A DNA stretch of 64,000 nucleotides from Bacteroidota bacterium (GTDB lineage Bacteria; Bacteroidota; Bacteroidia; JAHEXY01). The translations under genes were made by a program, and so were the position numbers. Numbering within the stretch: the first letter of the stretch is position 1; each line of letters starts with the position of its first letter. The stretch spans positions 62,001 to 126,000 of the forward strand of contig JAHEXY010000008.1 of NCBI GenBank assembly GCA_023251875.1, given 5' to 3'. Of the stretch, positions 43,238 to 53,050 are shown piece by piece. The notes under the pieces were generated by a model that searched no databases, was not told the origin of the DNA, and saw only the letters and a list, made by a program, of their open reading frames with translations.

Positions 43238-44089
43238 TTGAACTCCCAAACTTTGAACATTGAACTAAAATCTTCTAATCGTTCTTTCCGTTACGGAGAT
43301 GGATTATTCGAAACCATGAAAATGGTAGATGGAGAAATTCTTTTCTTCGACCAACACCTGGCTCGTTTACAAAAAGGAATGCAAATTCTTAAGATGTCCC
43401 CCTTTGAAGGGGGTAAGGGGGATGCACCCTCTCCCTTGGGAGAGGGCTGGGGTGCGGGCTTAAAAAATATAGTTCTTCAAACCTCCCAACAAAACAAGCA
43501 CTCGCATTCCTGCAAAATACGTTTACAAGTTTATAGAGATGGAGTAGGGGAGGGTTATATTCCCAATACTAATGATGCTCAATATACAATTGAAACTACT
43601 GCATTAGCCAATAAAAACTACGAATTAAATCAAATTGGTATAAAGCTTGGCCTGTATGCAGAAATTAAAAAGCCACAAAACATTTTATCAAATTTAAAAA
43701 CATCGAATGCTTTATATTCTGTATTAGCTGGTATTTATGCTAGAGAGCAAAATGTAGATGATTGTTTATTAGTAAATGAATCTGGCAACATTGTAGAAGC
43801 AATTGGTTCAAATATTTTTATTGTAAAAGAAAAAATACTTTATACATCTTCTCTTGATCAAGGCTGTTTAGAAGGAGTAATGAGAAATAATGTAATTGCA
43901 TTGGCGAAGAAAAACAATATTATGCTTATTGAAAAACCAATTTCTATTGAAGAAGTAAAAAATGCTGATGAAGTTTTTTTAACTAGTGTAATTAAAGGTA
44001 TTGTTTCTGTTCAATCGTATGAGGCTTGTATTTATGATACTCAAAAATACAATATGACGAAATTTGTTTTTGAAAAAATTCTATTTTAA
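43238..44089 (+). CDS. Class IV PLP aminotransferase (PabC/IlvE-like) with in-frame repeat insertion
   Basis: This 283-residue protein has the fold-type IV core: SNRSFRYGDGLFETMKMVDG, FDQHLARLQKGMQIL, IRLQVYRDG, the PLP lysine region NLKTSNALYSVLAG, LLVNESGNIVEAIGSNIFIV and CLEGVMRNNVIALAK. It is most like aminodeoxychorismate lyase (PabC) or a branched-chain/D-amino acid aminotransferase; I cannot decide which. Two features are odd. The usual first strand before SNRSFRYGDG is missing, and the TTG start lies in a TTGAACTTTGAAC-like intergenic repeat. About 22 residues (SPFEGGKGDAPSPLGEGWGA) near 53-74 are encoded by palindromic repeats. Activity is uncertain. Confidence 0.82.
   Translation: MNSQTLNIELKSSNRSFRYGDGLFETMKMVDGEILFFDQHLARLQKGMQILKMSPFEGGKGDAPSPLGEGWGAGLKNIVLQTSQQNKHSHSCKIRLQVYRDGVGEGYIPNTNDAQYTIETTALANKNYELNQIGIKLGLYAEIKKPQNILSNLKTSNALYSVLAGIYAREQNVDDCLLVNESGNIVEAIGSNIFIVKEKILYTSSLDQGCLEGVMRNNVIALAKKNNIMLIEKPISIEEVKNADEVFLTSVIKGIVSVQSYEACIYDTQKYNMTKFVFEKILF
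43393..43461. repeat. Two palindromic repeats inserted in frame in the aminotransferase gene
   Basis: CCCCCTT/AAGGGGG (43398-43413) and CCCTCTCCC/GGGAGAGGG (43427-43446) are perfect hairpins, followed by CTGGGGTGCGGGC. They are of the same family as the intergenic repeat at 11605 (CCCTCTCC...GGAGAGGG then GGGGTGAGG). The insertion keeps the frame and falls between a conserved helix and the IRLQVYRDG strand. Confidence 0.8.
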
Positions 44090-44284
44090 ATGCATCGGTA
44101 TTTAATAAAAAGTATTAAGAGGAGGCTCTAAGGATAATATTTCTGCTCTGATTTTTTTTAAGTCATTTTTTTGAAAAAATCTTTCATTTTACTATAACCT
44201 TTTTCGTATAAATTTCGTATATGTGTTAAATGTTTATAAATCAGATGTGTAAATCTGGTTAAATAAACAAATAATTAACATGTA

Positions 44285-45391
44285 ATGAGACACTTATACA
44301 TCCTTATATTCGCATGTTTTGTAACAACAGCTTCAATAATGCTAGCCAATGCAAGCACTAATGGATCTGTCAATACTGCTTCTAATAATACAGTTGGTGT
44401 AAATACAATTGATTCTACATCCTCAACAGGTAGTACAGAAACAACATCAACCGAGGCCGAATCTGCTAATTTAACTATAGAACCCCAAATTATACATTCA
44501 ACAAATGCCGTTGTTAATTTGCCCGATTATATGGAAAAAACCTATTTCTATAACATTGATGGCAAGTATGCTTATGCAAAAGATACCAATTTGGTTTTTG
44601 AAGCTCAATTGGCGCCAGCCTTTACTATTTATAATAATGTATCGAAGCCTAAATTGTATACTTCGGCTATGACTGTTTCTTCTGAAGTACATATTAGAAT
44701 GCTTTATACGCATTCTGTTCCTCTTGTCCCTCCTTCTTATTTGGTACACTTAAAGTATTTTGGGTTTTTAAGAGATAAAAGCAGTGGAGATATTAAAAAT
44801 ACTTTTATGATTTCATTGAATCATCATTCAAACGGAAAGTCGGCCAATATTATTGGTAAATCTCAATTAAATCTTGAAAATGGTAATTTTTCAACACACT
44901 ATTTACAATTTTTTTGGTATCACACTTTTCGCCAATCCAATGGAAAATTTCCGGTGAAGTATGATATGGGTATTGGTTTTGAAAAACATATTCCTGATTC
45001 GCTTATGGGTTTTGAGGTTGCCGGAGCCATGATAGATCCTTTAAGTGAAAATTTTGGTCGCAATCGTATATGGCTGTCCTACTCATCTCAACAAAAAATA
45101 GCATCCTCAATAAAATTATTAAATGGTTCAGACTTAAGATTTTTAATAAACTATATGTATGTTTTAAATCAGCCTAAAGGAAACTTCTTACAAGAATTTA
45201 AAAATCCGGAAGTATTACCAAGATACATGCTAAATGCTGAGGTGCAGTTTAAACCCAATTGGCGGTCTAATTTTGGGTTCTTTTGTCGTTTGAGATCGGG
45301 GCAAGATGATTACAATTCTTATTTCTTTAAAAATCTAACACAATTTCAATTTGGGTTTGTTGCCGATCAGTTTCAATTCAAGCGTAATTAA
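44285..45391 (+). CDS. Outer-membrane beta-barrel protein, possibly phospholipase A1-like
   Basis: This 368-residue exported protein has a signal peptide (about 1-23, ending MLANAS) and a Ser/Thr/Asn-rich linker to about 65. The remainder looks like a beta barrel: alternating strands such as FGFFCRLRSGQDDY, ending FGFVADQFQFKRN. The segment FMISLNHHSNGKSAN, followed by LENGNFSTHYLQFFWYHTF, resembles the H-x-S-N-G active-site strand of outer-membrane phospholipase A (PldA), where His and Ser are catalytic. The match is short and the expected downstream Asn is not clear, so I offer it only as a possibility. Confidence 0.7.
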   Translation: MRHLYILIFACFVTTASIMLANASTNGSVNTASNNTVGVNTIDSTSSTGSTETTSTEAESANLTIEPQIIHSTNAVVNLPDYMEKTYFYNIDGKYAYAKDTNLVFEAQLAPAFTIYNNVSKPKLYTSAMTVSSEVHIRMLYTHSVPLVPPSYLVHLKYFGFLRDKSSGDIKNTFMISLNHHSNGKSANIIGKSQLNLENGNFSTHYLQFFWYHTFRQSNGKFPVKYDMGIGFEKHIPDSLMGFEVAGAMIDPLSENFGRNRIWLSYSSQQKIASSIKLLNGSDLRFLINYMYVLNQPKGNFLQEFKNPEVLPRYMLNAEVQFKPNWRSNFGFFCRLRSGQDDYNSYFFKNLTQFQFGFVADQFQFKRN

Positions 45392-45408
45392 TTAAATTTG
45401 CCCAAGAG

Positions 45409-45442
45409 TTGTTTCCATGCAATGGGTATTTTGCTATCTTTG
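45409..45442 (+). promoter_or_regulatory. Bacteroidota-type promoter for the SNF2 helicase gene
   Basis: TTG at 45409-45411, a 23-bp spacer and TATCTTTG at 45435-45442, 20 bp before the ATG at 45463. Its position is a reason to reject the upstream TTG as the start codon of the helicase. Confidence 0.45.
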
Positions 45443-45462
45443 CAAATTGCCTATACCCAAAG

Positions 45463-48400
45463 ATGGATACAACTACTGCTTCAACATACATACACGATTA
45501 TTTAATTGCCAATGCTGTACCTAATAGCCTTTCAAAAGGTCGCAAATTGGTTAAGGCCAAAAAAGGTGAACTTTTATTTTGGGATGCCAATTCTCAAAAA
45601 GCAGAGTATAAAGTTCAAAGTGAAGATTTTTCGAGACGATTTTATAAAGTAGAAATTACTGATTTCCTTTCTTCTTCAATTTCTACTACTTGCAATTGTC
45701 CTTATGATTGGGATGGAATTTGCAAACACCGTGTTGCGGGTCTTATCGCTTTGTCAGAAGAATTAATCTTAACGCATCTTAAAACTCAAAATGCGGTAAA
45801 CAATCAATCGCATACGGTATTAAATTCTCCTGTTATTACAGATGCTTTAATTAAAGAAAATTGTTCGGCAGAAGCATGGAAAGAAGCATTAACCATGAAG
45901 AATAATCTTTCTGTTATTTTGCTTTCTACGGCTAATGAAACAGCAGTTTATAAGATAGCTTCTAAAACACAAACTTTTGAAGTAGCCTTAAAGCGTGATC
46001 AAAATACAATTATTACTTCATGCGGTTGCGAAGATCCTTTTCATAAATTATGTGTACATAAAGTAACGGCATTATTGCACATCAAAAACAGATATGACGA
46101 ATATGCTTTTTATTATTTAAAAGACTGGACTGAAGAAAAAAAACAATTGCTTGCCGAATATGGTTATGATTTACAAAGTCCGGACCTTGATAAATTATTT
46201 GATTTTAAAATAATGAACGGCAAGCTATGCTTAATAAAAAAAGATCCGGCTATTGAAAAAATTAGCTCATTTAATACATGGCAAACCATTTTTGAAAAAT
46301 ATAAAGTAAGTTCTGATCCTACTATTCCGGAGCAACATCATAAAATAGAAAACAATGATGAAACTGCCATTGCTTATGGCTTATGGTTTACATCTTCAAA
46401 CGATAATCATTTACCTTCTTTTGAGTTAATTCCACTTGTGGGTAATGTTGATGCCCAATCGGGGAAATTAAAAAACTTAAAAAGTTTTTATGAGTTTCGT
46501 ACCCGTAACCTTCCCAAAATGGAAGAGGTAGATCATCAATTGATTCGTTTGGGGTTTTTATTGTCGTATCAAGGATTAACAGATTATTTTACTCAAAAAG
46601 AATTGTTGAATGAAGAAGAAAATGTAGGTCTTTCATTCATCAGCCTAAATTCTTTTACAGAACAAGAGATTGATGCAGTAAGAAAATACATTATCGAATT
46701 AACAATGGAATTATTCGATAAATTGAAAGACAAAAAAGTTTTTCTGATTCAAAACAAACAAAATATTCAAACCCGAAGTTTGAACGAAATAAAAATATCT
46801 AAGCAAGCTCCCGTTCTTCATTTTAGTTTGGTTGAAGCGAAAAATTTTGTTGAATTTAAAGCGTTTGTAAAATTAAATGATAGGCAAATTCCTCTTAGCG
46901 AAATAAAAAAACTTGATTATTCTATCATCAGCAATGATGATGTTTTATATACGTTTACAGATCTGTATCATGCACAAACTTTTAATTATTTTAATCGCAA
47001 TGCATTTTCGAAAATTGTAAAAAATGATTTGTTAACATTTTTAAAAAATGTAATTATTCCCTTACAAAAAGATTTTAATGTAACCATGAATTTAAGTTCT
47101 GTTTCTATTGAAGAAGAAGAGGCTACACCCGAAATAAAATTATATTTAAGAGAATTAGATAATTTTCTTTTGTTTACTCCGGCTTTTGAATATAAAACAA
47201 GAGAAGTGGCTGCCGGAGAACAATCGTATATTATTTATGAAGAAGCCGGAAAATTACATAAACTATACAGAGATAAAGTATATGAGAATGAAAAACTCGA
47301 TTTCTTAACTTCTCTGCATACAGACTTTGCTCGACAAAAAGAGCGCGGTTTTTTTTATGTTGAAATTAATGATTTGCTAACGGGTGGAAAATTTTTAAGC
47401 ATTTTTGAAAAACTGCGAGAAAAACAAATTCCTGTATTAGGTTTTAAAGAACTCAGTAAGTTTAAATACAATACCAATAGGCCTAGCGTAAGGGTTTCTG
47501 CTTCTTCGGGTATTGATTGGTTTGATGTAAATATTGAAATTTCTTTTGGCGATCAGGCAGTAAAAATTAAAGATGTAAAAAAAGCATTGGTAAACAAGCA
47601 AAATTATGTAGTGTTGGATGATGGAAGCCTAGGTATTATGCCCGAGGAGTGGATAAAAAAATACAGTGCATTATTTAAATTAGGAACTGTAAAAGAAGAT
47701 GGTATACAAGTTTCTAAATTGCATTTTACATTGGTTGATCAGTTGTATGACGAAATTGATGATGTGCAAGTGCAAGCTGAATTAATAGAAAAAAGGCAAC
47801 GCCTGGAAGAGTTTAAAGAAATAAAAAAATTAAAACTCCCTAAAAAAATTACTGCCGATTTACGAGATTATCAAAAAGAAGGATTTAATTGGTTAAATTT
47901 TTTAGATGAGTTTGGTTGGGGAGGTTGTTTGGCAGATGATATGGGATTAGGAAAAACCCTTCAGATGATTACTTTTTTAGCTCACCAGAAAGAAATTAAT
48001 AAATCACAGCACACTACTAATTTGGTGGTAGTACCCACCACTTTAATTTTTAACTGGAGTAAGGAGGTTGAAAAATTTTGCTCTAGTTTAAATATTCATG
48101 TATATAAGGGAATTGAGAGAGATAAATCATTAAGTAATTTTAAGGAGTTTGATATTATTTTAACTACGTATGGTTCTGTAAGAGCCGATATTGAAATTCT
48201 TTCTCGATTTCAATTTAACTATATTATTTTGGATGAATCGCAAGCAATAAAAAATCCTACTTCGCAAATTGCAAAAGCAGTTAAATTGTTGCGTGCAAAA
48301 AACAGATTGGTATTAACGGGTACTCCTATAGAAAATAATACATTTGATTTGTATTCACAAATGGATTTTCTCAATCCGGGTATGTTGGGCAGTATGGAAT

Positions 48401-49248
48401 TATTTAAAATGGAATATTCTTCTGCCATTGATGCCCGTAGGGATAAAGATAAGGCTGAAGAATTAAGAAGATTGATTTTTCCATTTATTTTAAGAAGAAC
48501 CAAGGAGCAAGTTGCAAAAGAATTACCTGAAAAAACAGAGATGACTTTGTATTGCGAAATGGGTGTTGACCAGCGTAAGGTATATGAAGCATTTAAAAAT
48601 GAATACCGAGAAAAATTATTAGGCTTGATAGATACCGAAGGCATGAATAAATCGCGTATGCATGTTTTGGAAGGTTTGTTAAAATTACGTCAAATATGTG
48701 ATTCTCCTGCATTATTAAGTGACGATGGCGATTTTGGTATAGAATCAGTAAAGTTGGAAGAAATTAGCAGAGAAATACAAGAAAATACAGGCAATCATAA
48801 AATATTGGTGTTTTCGCAATTTTTAAAAATGCTTGCTTTAATTAAAGGAAAATTAGAAGAGCTAAAAATTGGTTATGAATATTTAGATGGAAGCACACAA
48901 GATAGAAAAGAAAGAGTTGAGCATTTTCAACAAGATCCCAATTGTCGTGTGTTTTTAATCAGCCTCCGTACCGGAGGATTTGGAATTAACCTTACCGAAG
49001 CCGATTATGTTTACATTGTTGATCCATGGTGGAACCCTGCGGTTGAACAGCAAGCCATAGATCGTACCCACCGCATTGGCCAAACACAAAAAGTATTTGC
49101 TTATAAAATGATTTGTAAAGACACCATTGAAGAAAAAATAATGACTTTACAAGAAAGCAAAAAACAATTAGCAAGCGAATTGATTAGTTCCGAAGCGGGA
49201 TTTTTAAAGAGCTTATCAAGAGAAGATATTGTGATGTTGTTTTCGTAA
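45463..49248 (+). CDS. SNF2-family helicase with two SWIM zinc fingers
   Basis: This 1261-residue protein has two N-terminal SWIM fingers with C-x-C ... C-x-H ligands: TCNCPYDWDGICKHRV (about 75-95) and SCGCEDPFHKLCVHKV (about 187-202). A roughly 550-residue middle region is followed by the Swi2/Snf2 ATPase. Its motifs are CLADDMGLGKTLQM (motif I), DESQAIKN (II), LTGTPIENN (III), SLRTGGFGINLTEAD (V) and QQAIDRTHRIGQT (VI). It is a DNA-stimulated translocase that probably remodels protein-DNA complexes or aids RNA polymerase recycling or repair, as RapA-like enzymes do. The ATG at 45463 follows a good promoter. The gene stands alone. Confidence 0.93.
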   Translation: MDTTTASTYIHDYLIANAVPNSLSKGRKLVKAKKGELLFWDANSQKAEYKVQSEDFSRRFYKVEITDFLSSSISTTCNCPYDWDGICKHRVAGLIALSEELILTHLKTQNAVNNQSHTVLNSPVITDALIKENCSAEAWKEALTMKNNLSVILLSTANETAVYKIASKTQTFEVALKRDQNTIITSCGCEDPFHKLCVHKVTALLHIKNRYDEYAFYYLKDWTEEKKQLLAEYGYDLQSPDLDKLFDFKIMNGKLCLIKKDPAIEKISSFNTWQTIFEKYKVSSDPTIPEQHHKIENNDETAIAYGLWFTSSNDNHLPSFELIPLVGNVDAQSGKLKNLKSFYEFRTRNLPKMEEVDHQLIRLGFLLSYQGLTDYFTQKELLNEEENVGLSFISLNSFTEQEIDAVRKYIIELTMELFDKLKDKKVFLIQNKQNIQTRSLNEIKISKQAPVLHFSLVEAKNFVEFKAFVKLNDRQIPLSEIKKLDYSIISNDDVLYTFTDLYHAQTFNYFNRNAFSKIVKNDLLTFLKNVIIPLQKDFNVTMNLSSVSIEEEEATPEIKLYLRELDNFLLFTPAFEYKTREVAAGEQSYIIYEEAGKLHKLYRDKVYENEKLDFLTSLHTDFARQKERGFFYVEINDLLTGGKFLSIFEKLREKQIPVLGFKELSKFKYNTNRPSVRVSASSGIDWFDVNIEISFGDQAVKIKDVKKALVNKQNYVVLDDGSLGIMPEEWIKKYSALFKLGTVKEDGIQVSKLHFTLVDQLYDEIDDVQVQAELIEKRQRLEEFKEIKKLKLPKKITADLRDYQKEGFNWLNFLDEFGWGGCLADDMGLGKTLQMITFLAHQKEINKSQHTTNLVVVPTTLIFNWSKEVEKFCSSLNIHVYKGIERDKSLSNFKEFDIILTTYGSVRADIEILSRFQFNYIILDESQAIKNPTSQIAKAVKLLRAKNRLVLTGTPIENNTFDLYSQMDFLNPGMLGSMELFKMEYSSAIDARRDKDKAEELRRLIFPFILRRTKEQVAKELPEKTEMTLYCEMGVDQRKVYEAFKNEYREKLLGLIDTEGMNKSRMHVLEGLLKLRQICDSPALLSDDGDFGIESVKLEEISREIQENTGNHKILVFSQFLKMLALIKGKLEELKIGYEYLDGSTQDRKERVEHFQQDPNCRVFLISLRTGGFGINLTEADYVYIVDPWWNPAVEQQAIDRTHRIGQTQKVFAYKMICKDTIEEKIMTLQESKKQLASELISSEAGFLKSLSREDIVMLFS

Positions 49249-49282
49249 AATTAGAACCCTTAAAAAGATAGGCCGTAAAAAA

Positions 49283-52200
49283 TTAGTGCAAAAACATTTT
49301 AGTAGTAAGATTTTGTTTTGAATTAATTAATTCAAGAAAATAAACGCCATCTTTTAAAGTAGGATAAATAATGGTTTCCGTATTATAACCTGTATTGGCT
49401 TCAATGTTTTTTTGAATAATTACTTGCCCACTTTGATTATAGAGCAATACTTTTACTGCTTCATCTGAAGTATTGTTGTAAGTAATTTCAATTGTTTTAG
49501 TATCATAATCGGCAAAGATTGATATTAGTTCAAATAGCCCTTCTTTAGAATAGTTTACGGTTACAGGTGCAAATAGTTCAAATGCTCCATTTAAATCTAC
49601 TTGTTTTAAGCGATAGTAGGATGTACCCGAATAGGGATCATAATCAATAACAGAATAAAGCTTTACAACATTGCTGTTCGCATCATTGTCATCTAAATCA
49701 TATTTGTACATTTCAGTATAATCCATTCCGTTTGTACTTTTTTCTACAACAAAATAATCGTTATTAATTTCAGAAGCCGTTTGCCATTCAATATTAACTT
49801 TGTTTTTTTCGCATTTGGCATCAAAAGAAATAAGCTCTACCGGCAGAGGATTTGAACCTCTTGCAATTCCCCATGGAGAAAAACTCGATATTCCGGTTAC
49901 TGTAACTGTATTGGCTGATGCATCGTTAGTTTGGCCGGTTAAAGGAGGATCCCAATTGCTAGTAGAACTGTTCCATCTTTGGGCTTTTAAATCATCTTCT
50001 CCATTAGCAGGAGATTCTGAACCGGTATAAGTAAATTTAACGGTTGCAGTACCCGAAGCTCCGGTTTTATCAATTTGCCAAAAGCGATCAACAACATTGG
50101 CTTCTCCATTACAAAAGCCAACAGTAGGAGGTAAAGTGGAATTATTAGGAGAATCGTAGGTGGCTACTTTAACGGTGTCAAAATCTCCTGCAGTTGCATT
50201 AAATTCAAATGGAATGTAATTTCCGGAAGCATCACCAAATGGGAAAATATGGTTCCCCGTAGTTGTATTAATAAACCAAAGTACTTTTGCAGAAACATCA
50301 GTAGCTTCACTTGTTATATATCCGCTGGTACGTTGTATGGCATTTGTGGCCGAATTATCAATAATTAATTTTTTAGAATTTAAATCAAGTTTGCCATTCG
50401 TTAAAGTTAAAATAGCGCTACTACCTAATTCAAAATTATTAGCTAATTGAACTACTCCGCTTATTTTATTAATGGTAAGATTTCCCGTAAATATTTTTGT
50501 GCCTTCGAGTGTAAAATTTCCTGTTCCGCTAAATGTAACATTTGGAGCATTTCCATCCCAAGTACTTTGAAAATCTAATCCTCCTTTTATGTCAATAAAA
50601 GCACTTGATCCAAGTGTATAGGTTCCATTTTGGAAAGTAAATTTTCCATTTGTGCGAAGTGTATCATTTGCAGAAATAGTGATTGATCTTGTATCCGTAT
50701 TACCAAAAAAAGTAACATTGTAAAAATTATCTACATTGTTTACATTGTAAGTTACATTTGATGTAGGATCAAAAATTACAGTTCCATTATTATGAATAAA
50801 TGTTCCGCCTGCAGTGTGTGTAAATGCTCCATTTAAATTAAATGTACTTGAAGGAGCATTAAAAGTTCCTCCACTTAAGGTAAAAGAAGTATTAAAATCT
50901 AAAGCAGCCGCACCGGAAATAAATGTTCCTCCTGATTGGCTAAACGCACCTGTGCAAGTAAAGGGATGCGTATTCATGTCAAATGTTCCGGAAGCTAAGG
51001 TAAATGTTCCTGCATCAGTAAAATCAGATAATAATTTTACAGTTCCGCTACTTTTATTAATTTTTATATTACCAAGAAATAATGTTGATGCTCCACTTAA
51101 ATCAAAATTTTGAGTAGCTGTGGTGCCTGTAAATTCAAGATCGCAAGAACCTCCGTCAAATGTACTTTGTACCGTTACATTTCCGCTCACTTGAGTGGAT
51201 GCGGCTGCATTACCTTCATTGAGTAATCCATTTATCAAGGTTAAATTATTAGACACAATCATAACATCACTACTTGCAGGACGTAAGTAGTAATTATTGG
51301 CTCCTTTATTTATGATTACATTATAAAATGTAATAGAAGAAACAGGATCAACTGTTGTATTTGAAGAACCATCAAAATACAATGTTCCATTATTATGATT
51401 AAATGTTCCTCCCGGTTGCGTAAAATTTCCAGCCATATATGTGGTAGCTGAACTTTCATTTAATATACCTCCATTAAGAGTAACCGTACTATTAAAATCC
51501 AAAACAGCAGCACCTGAAGTTAATGTACCACCCGATTGAGTATAGGCTCCATTGCATGTTAGCGTATCTATACTTACATCCAGTTCACCTAAAGCAAGAG
51601 TTAATAATCCGCTTGTTGTAAGAGATGATAACAATCTAAGTTTTCCAACCGATTTATTAATTTTTATATCTCCAACAAACAATGCTGTTGCATCGGTTAA
51701 ATCAAAATCTTGAACTAATTTTGATCCTGTAAATTCTATGTCGCAAGTTCCTCCGCCCCAGGTGCTTTGTACACTTGTATTGCCATATACCCTTACAGTT
51801 GCACTTGCATTTGCCTGATTAAGCAAGCCATTTATTAAGGTGAGTGAATTTGAAACCAGTATTGTGTCATTACTTGCTGGTCTCAAGTAATAGGAACTGG
51901 AACCTTTATTAACAGTTACATTGTAAAACGTAATAGAAGAAATGGCATCAACTGTTGCACTAGTAGAACCATTAAAATACATTGTACCGTTATTGTGATT
52001 AAATGTTCCACCGGATTGTGTGAAATTTCCAACAATATAAGTTGTGTTTGTAGTTGCATTAAAAGTTCCTGCACTAAATGTTAGATTGCTATTAAATTCT
52101 AAAGAAGATGAACCAGATGTAAGTGTACCACCTGATTGATTGTATGCGCCATTGCATCGTAATGCAAATGTATTTGTATTCAATTCTCCGCTACCAACAT

Positions 52201-53050
52201 ATAAAACACCTGTTGTTGTAAGTGCTGATACTAATTTTACTGTTCCGCTGGCTTTGTTAATTTTTATATCTCCAACAAATAATGCAGTAGCTCCTGTTAA
52301 ATCAAAGTTTTGTGTTGTTGCTGTTCCTGTAAATTCTATATCACAGGTCCCTCCATCCCATGTATTTTGTACCGTTACATTATTATAGGCTTTAACAGAA
52401 GCTCCTGTATTTTGTTGATTTAATAAACCATTGCTAAGAACCATATCATTTAATGCAGCCATAACATCATTTGTGGCTACCTTAACATAGTTCGTATTTC
52501 CTCCCATATTAATGGTTATGTTGTAAAAATTAATGATCACATTGGCGTTAACGTTAATATTGTTGGTTCCGTCAAAAACAATAGTTCCATTGTTGTGATT
52601 AAATGCTCCACTGGTTTGTACAATATTTGCTGATTGATATAAAGTGCTACTTGTAGAAGTAAATGTTCCTCCTGCTAAAGAAAAGGTTCCATTAATGTCT
52701 ATGTTGCTATTTCCACCTATAAAAATACCTGCTGAAATAGTAAAAGCACCTGAAGTTGCTATAGTAATTCCTGAATTTTGTGTTAGAGTGCCGGTATAGG
52801 CAGAACTCATATTAATACTTGTTACGCTAGCATTAATATCAATATTGCAGCTTCCTAATCCATTCCCATCAAAAATAACAGCATCAGCTGTTCCAGGCAC
52901 AGAAGCACCACCAGCACCACCTGTAGTAGTGGCCCAATTAGCAGTATTATTCCAATTAGCCGTTGAGCCTGCAACCCAGTAACGGTTACTGGCAGAAAAC
53001 GCTAAACAAGAATAAAATAAGAAGACAAACGTAAAAAAATGCTTCATCAA
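49283..53050 (-). CDS. Giant surface protein with 200-residue repeats and T9SS tail
   Basis: This 1255-residue exported protein has a signal peptide (about 1-20). The N-terminal motif RYWVAGSTANWNNTANWATT is common in Bacteroidota surface proteins. A long beta-rich region follows with three near-exact 200-residue repeats: NHNNGT at residues 151, 351 and 551, with a shifted fourth at 753. The repeats probably form a beta-helix. After about 1080 come a fibronectin-like domain (PVELISFDAKCEKNKVNIEW) and a C-terminal T9SS-type tail (VLLYNQSGQV ... LKDGVYFLELIN). It should be secreted through T9SS and act at the cell surface, perhaps in adhesion or gliding. No catalytic motif is visible. Confidence 0.88.
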   Translation of the reverse strand: MMKHFFTFVFLFYSCLAFSASNRYWVAGSTANWNNTANWATTTGGAGGASVPGTADAVIFDGNGLGSCNIDINASVTSINMSSAYTGTLTQNSGITIATSGAFTISAGIFIGGNSNIDINGTFSLAGGTFTSTSSTLYQSANIVQTSGAFNHNNGTIVFDGTNNINVNANVIINFYNITINMGGNTNYVKVATNDVMAALNDMVLSNGLLNQQNTGASVKAYNNVTVQNTWDGGTCDIEFTGTATTQNFDLTGATALFVGDIKINKASGTVKLVSALTTTGVLYVGSGELNTNTFALRCNGAYNQSGGTLTSGSSSLEFNSNLTFSAGTFNATTNTTYIVGNFTQSGGTFNHNNGTMYFNGSTSATVDAISSITFYNVTVNKGSSSYYLRPASNDTILVSNSLTLINGLLNQANASATVRVYGNTSVQSTWGGGTCDIEFTGSKLVQDFDLTDATALFVGDIKINKSVGKLRLLSSLTTSGLLTLALGELDVSIDTLTCNGAYTQSGGTLTSGAAVLDFNSTVTLNGGILNESSATTYMAGNFTQPGGTFNHNNGTLYFDGSSNTTVDPVSSITFYNVIINKGANNYYLRPASSDVMIVSNNLTLINGLLNEGNAAASTQVSGNVTVQSTFDGGSCDLEFTGTTATQNFDLSGASTLFLGNIKINKSSGTVKLLSDFTDAGTFTLASGTFDMNTHPFTCTGAFSQSGGTFISGAAALDFNTSFTLSGGTFNAPSSTFNLNGAFTHTAGGTFIHNNGTVIFDPTSNVTYNVNNVDNFYNVTFFGNTDTRSITISANDTLRTNGKFTFQNGTYTLGSSAFIDIKGGLDFQSTWDGNAPNVTFSGTGNFTLEGTKIFTGNLTINKISGVVQLANNFELGSSAILTLTNGKLDLNSKKLIIDNSATNAIQRTSGYITSEATDVSAKVLWFINTTTGNHIFPFGDASGNYIPFEFNATAGDFDTVKVATYDSPNNSTLPPTVGFCNGEANVVDRFWQIDKTGASGTATVKFTYTGSESPANGEDDLKAQRWNSSTSNWDPPLTGQTNDASANTVTVTGISSFSPWGIARGSNPLPVELISFDAKCEKNKVNIEWQTASEINNDYFVVEKSTNGMDYTEMYKYDLDDNDANSNVVKLYSVIDYDPYSGTSYYRLKQVDLNGAFELFAPVTVNYSKEGLFELISIFADYDTKTIEITYNNTSDEAVKVLLYNQSGQVIIQKNIEANTGYNTETIIYPTLKDGVYFLELINSKQNLTTKMFLH

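Noticed and set aside
49283-53050. Regularly spaced repeats that could be taken for a CRISPR or other array
   Set aside because: The period is 600 bp, the units are in one continuous reading frame and encode beta-rich protein, so it is a repeat protein.
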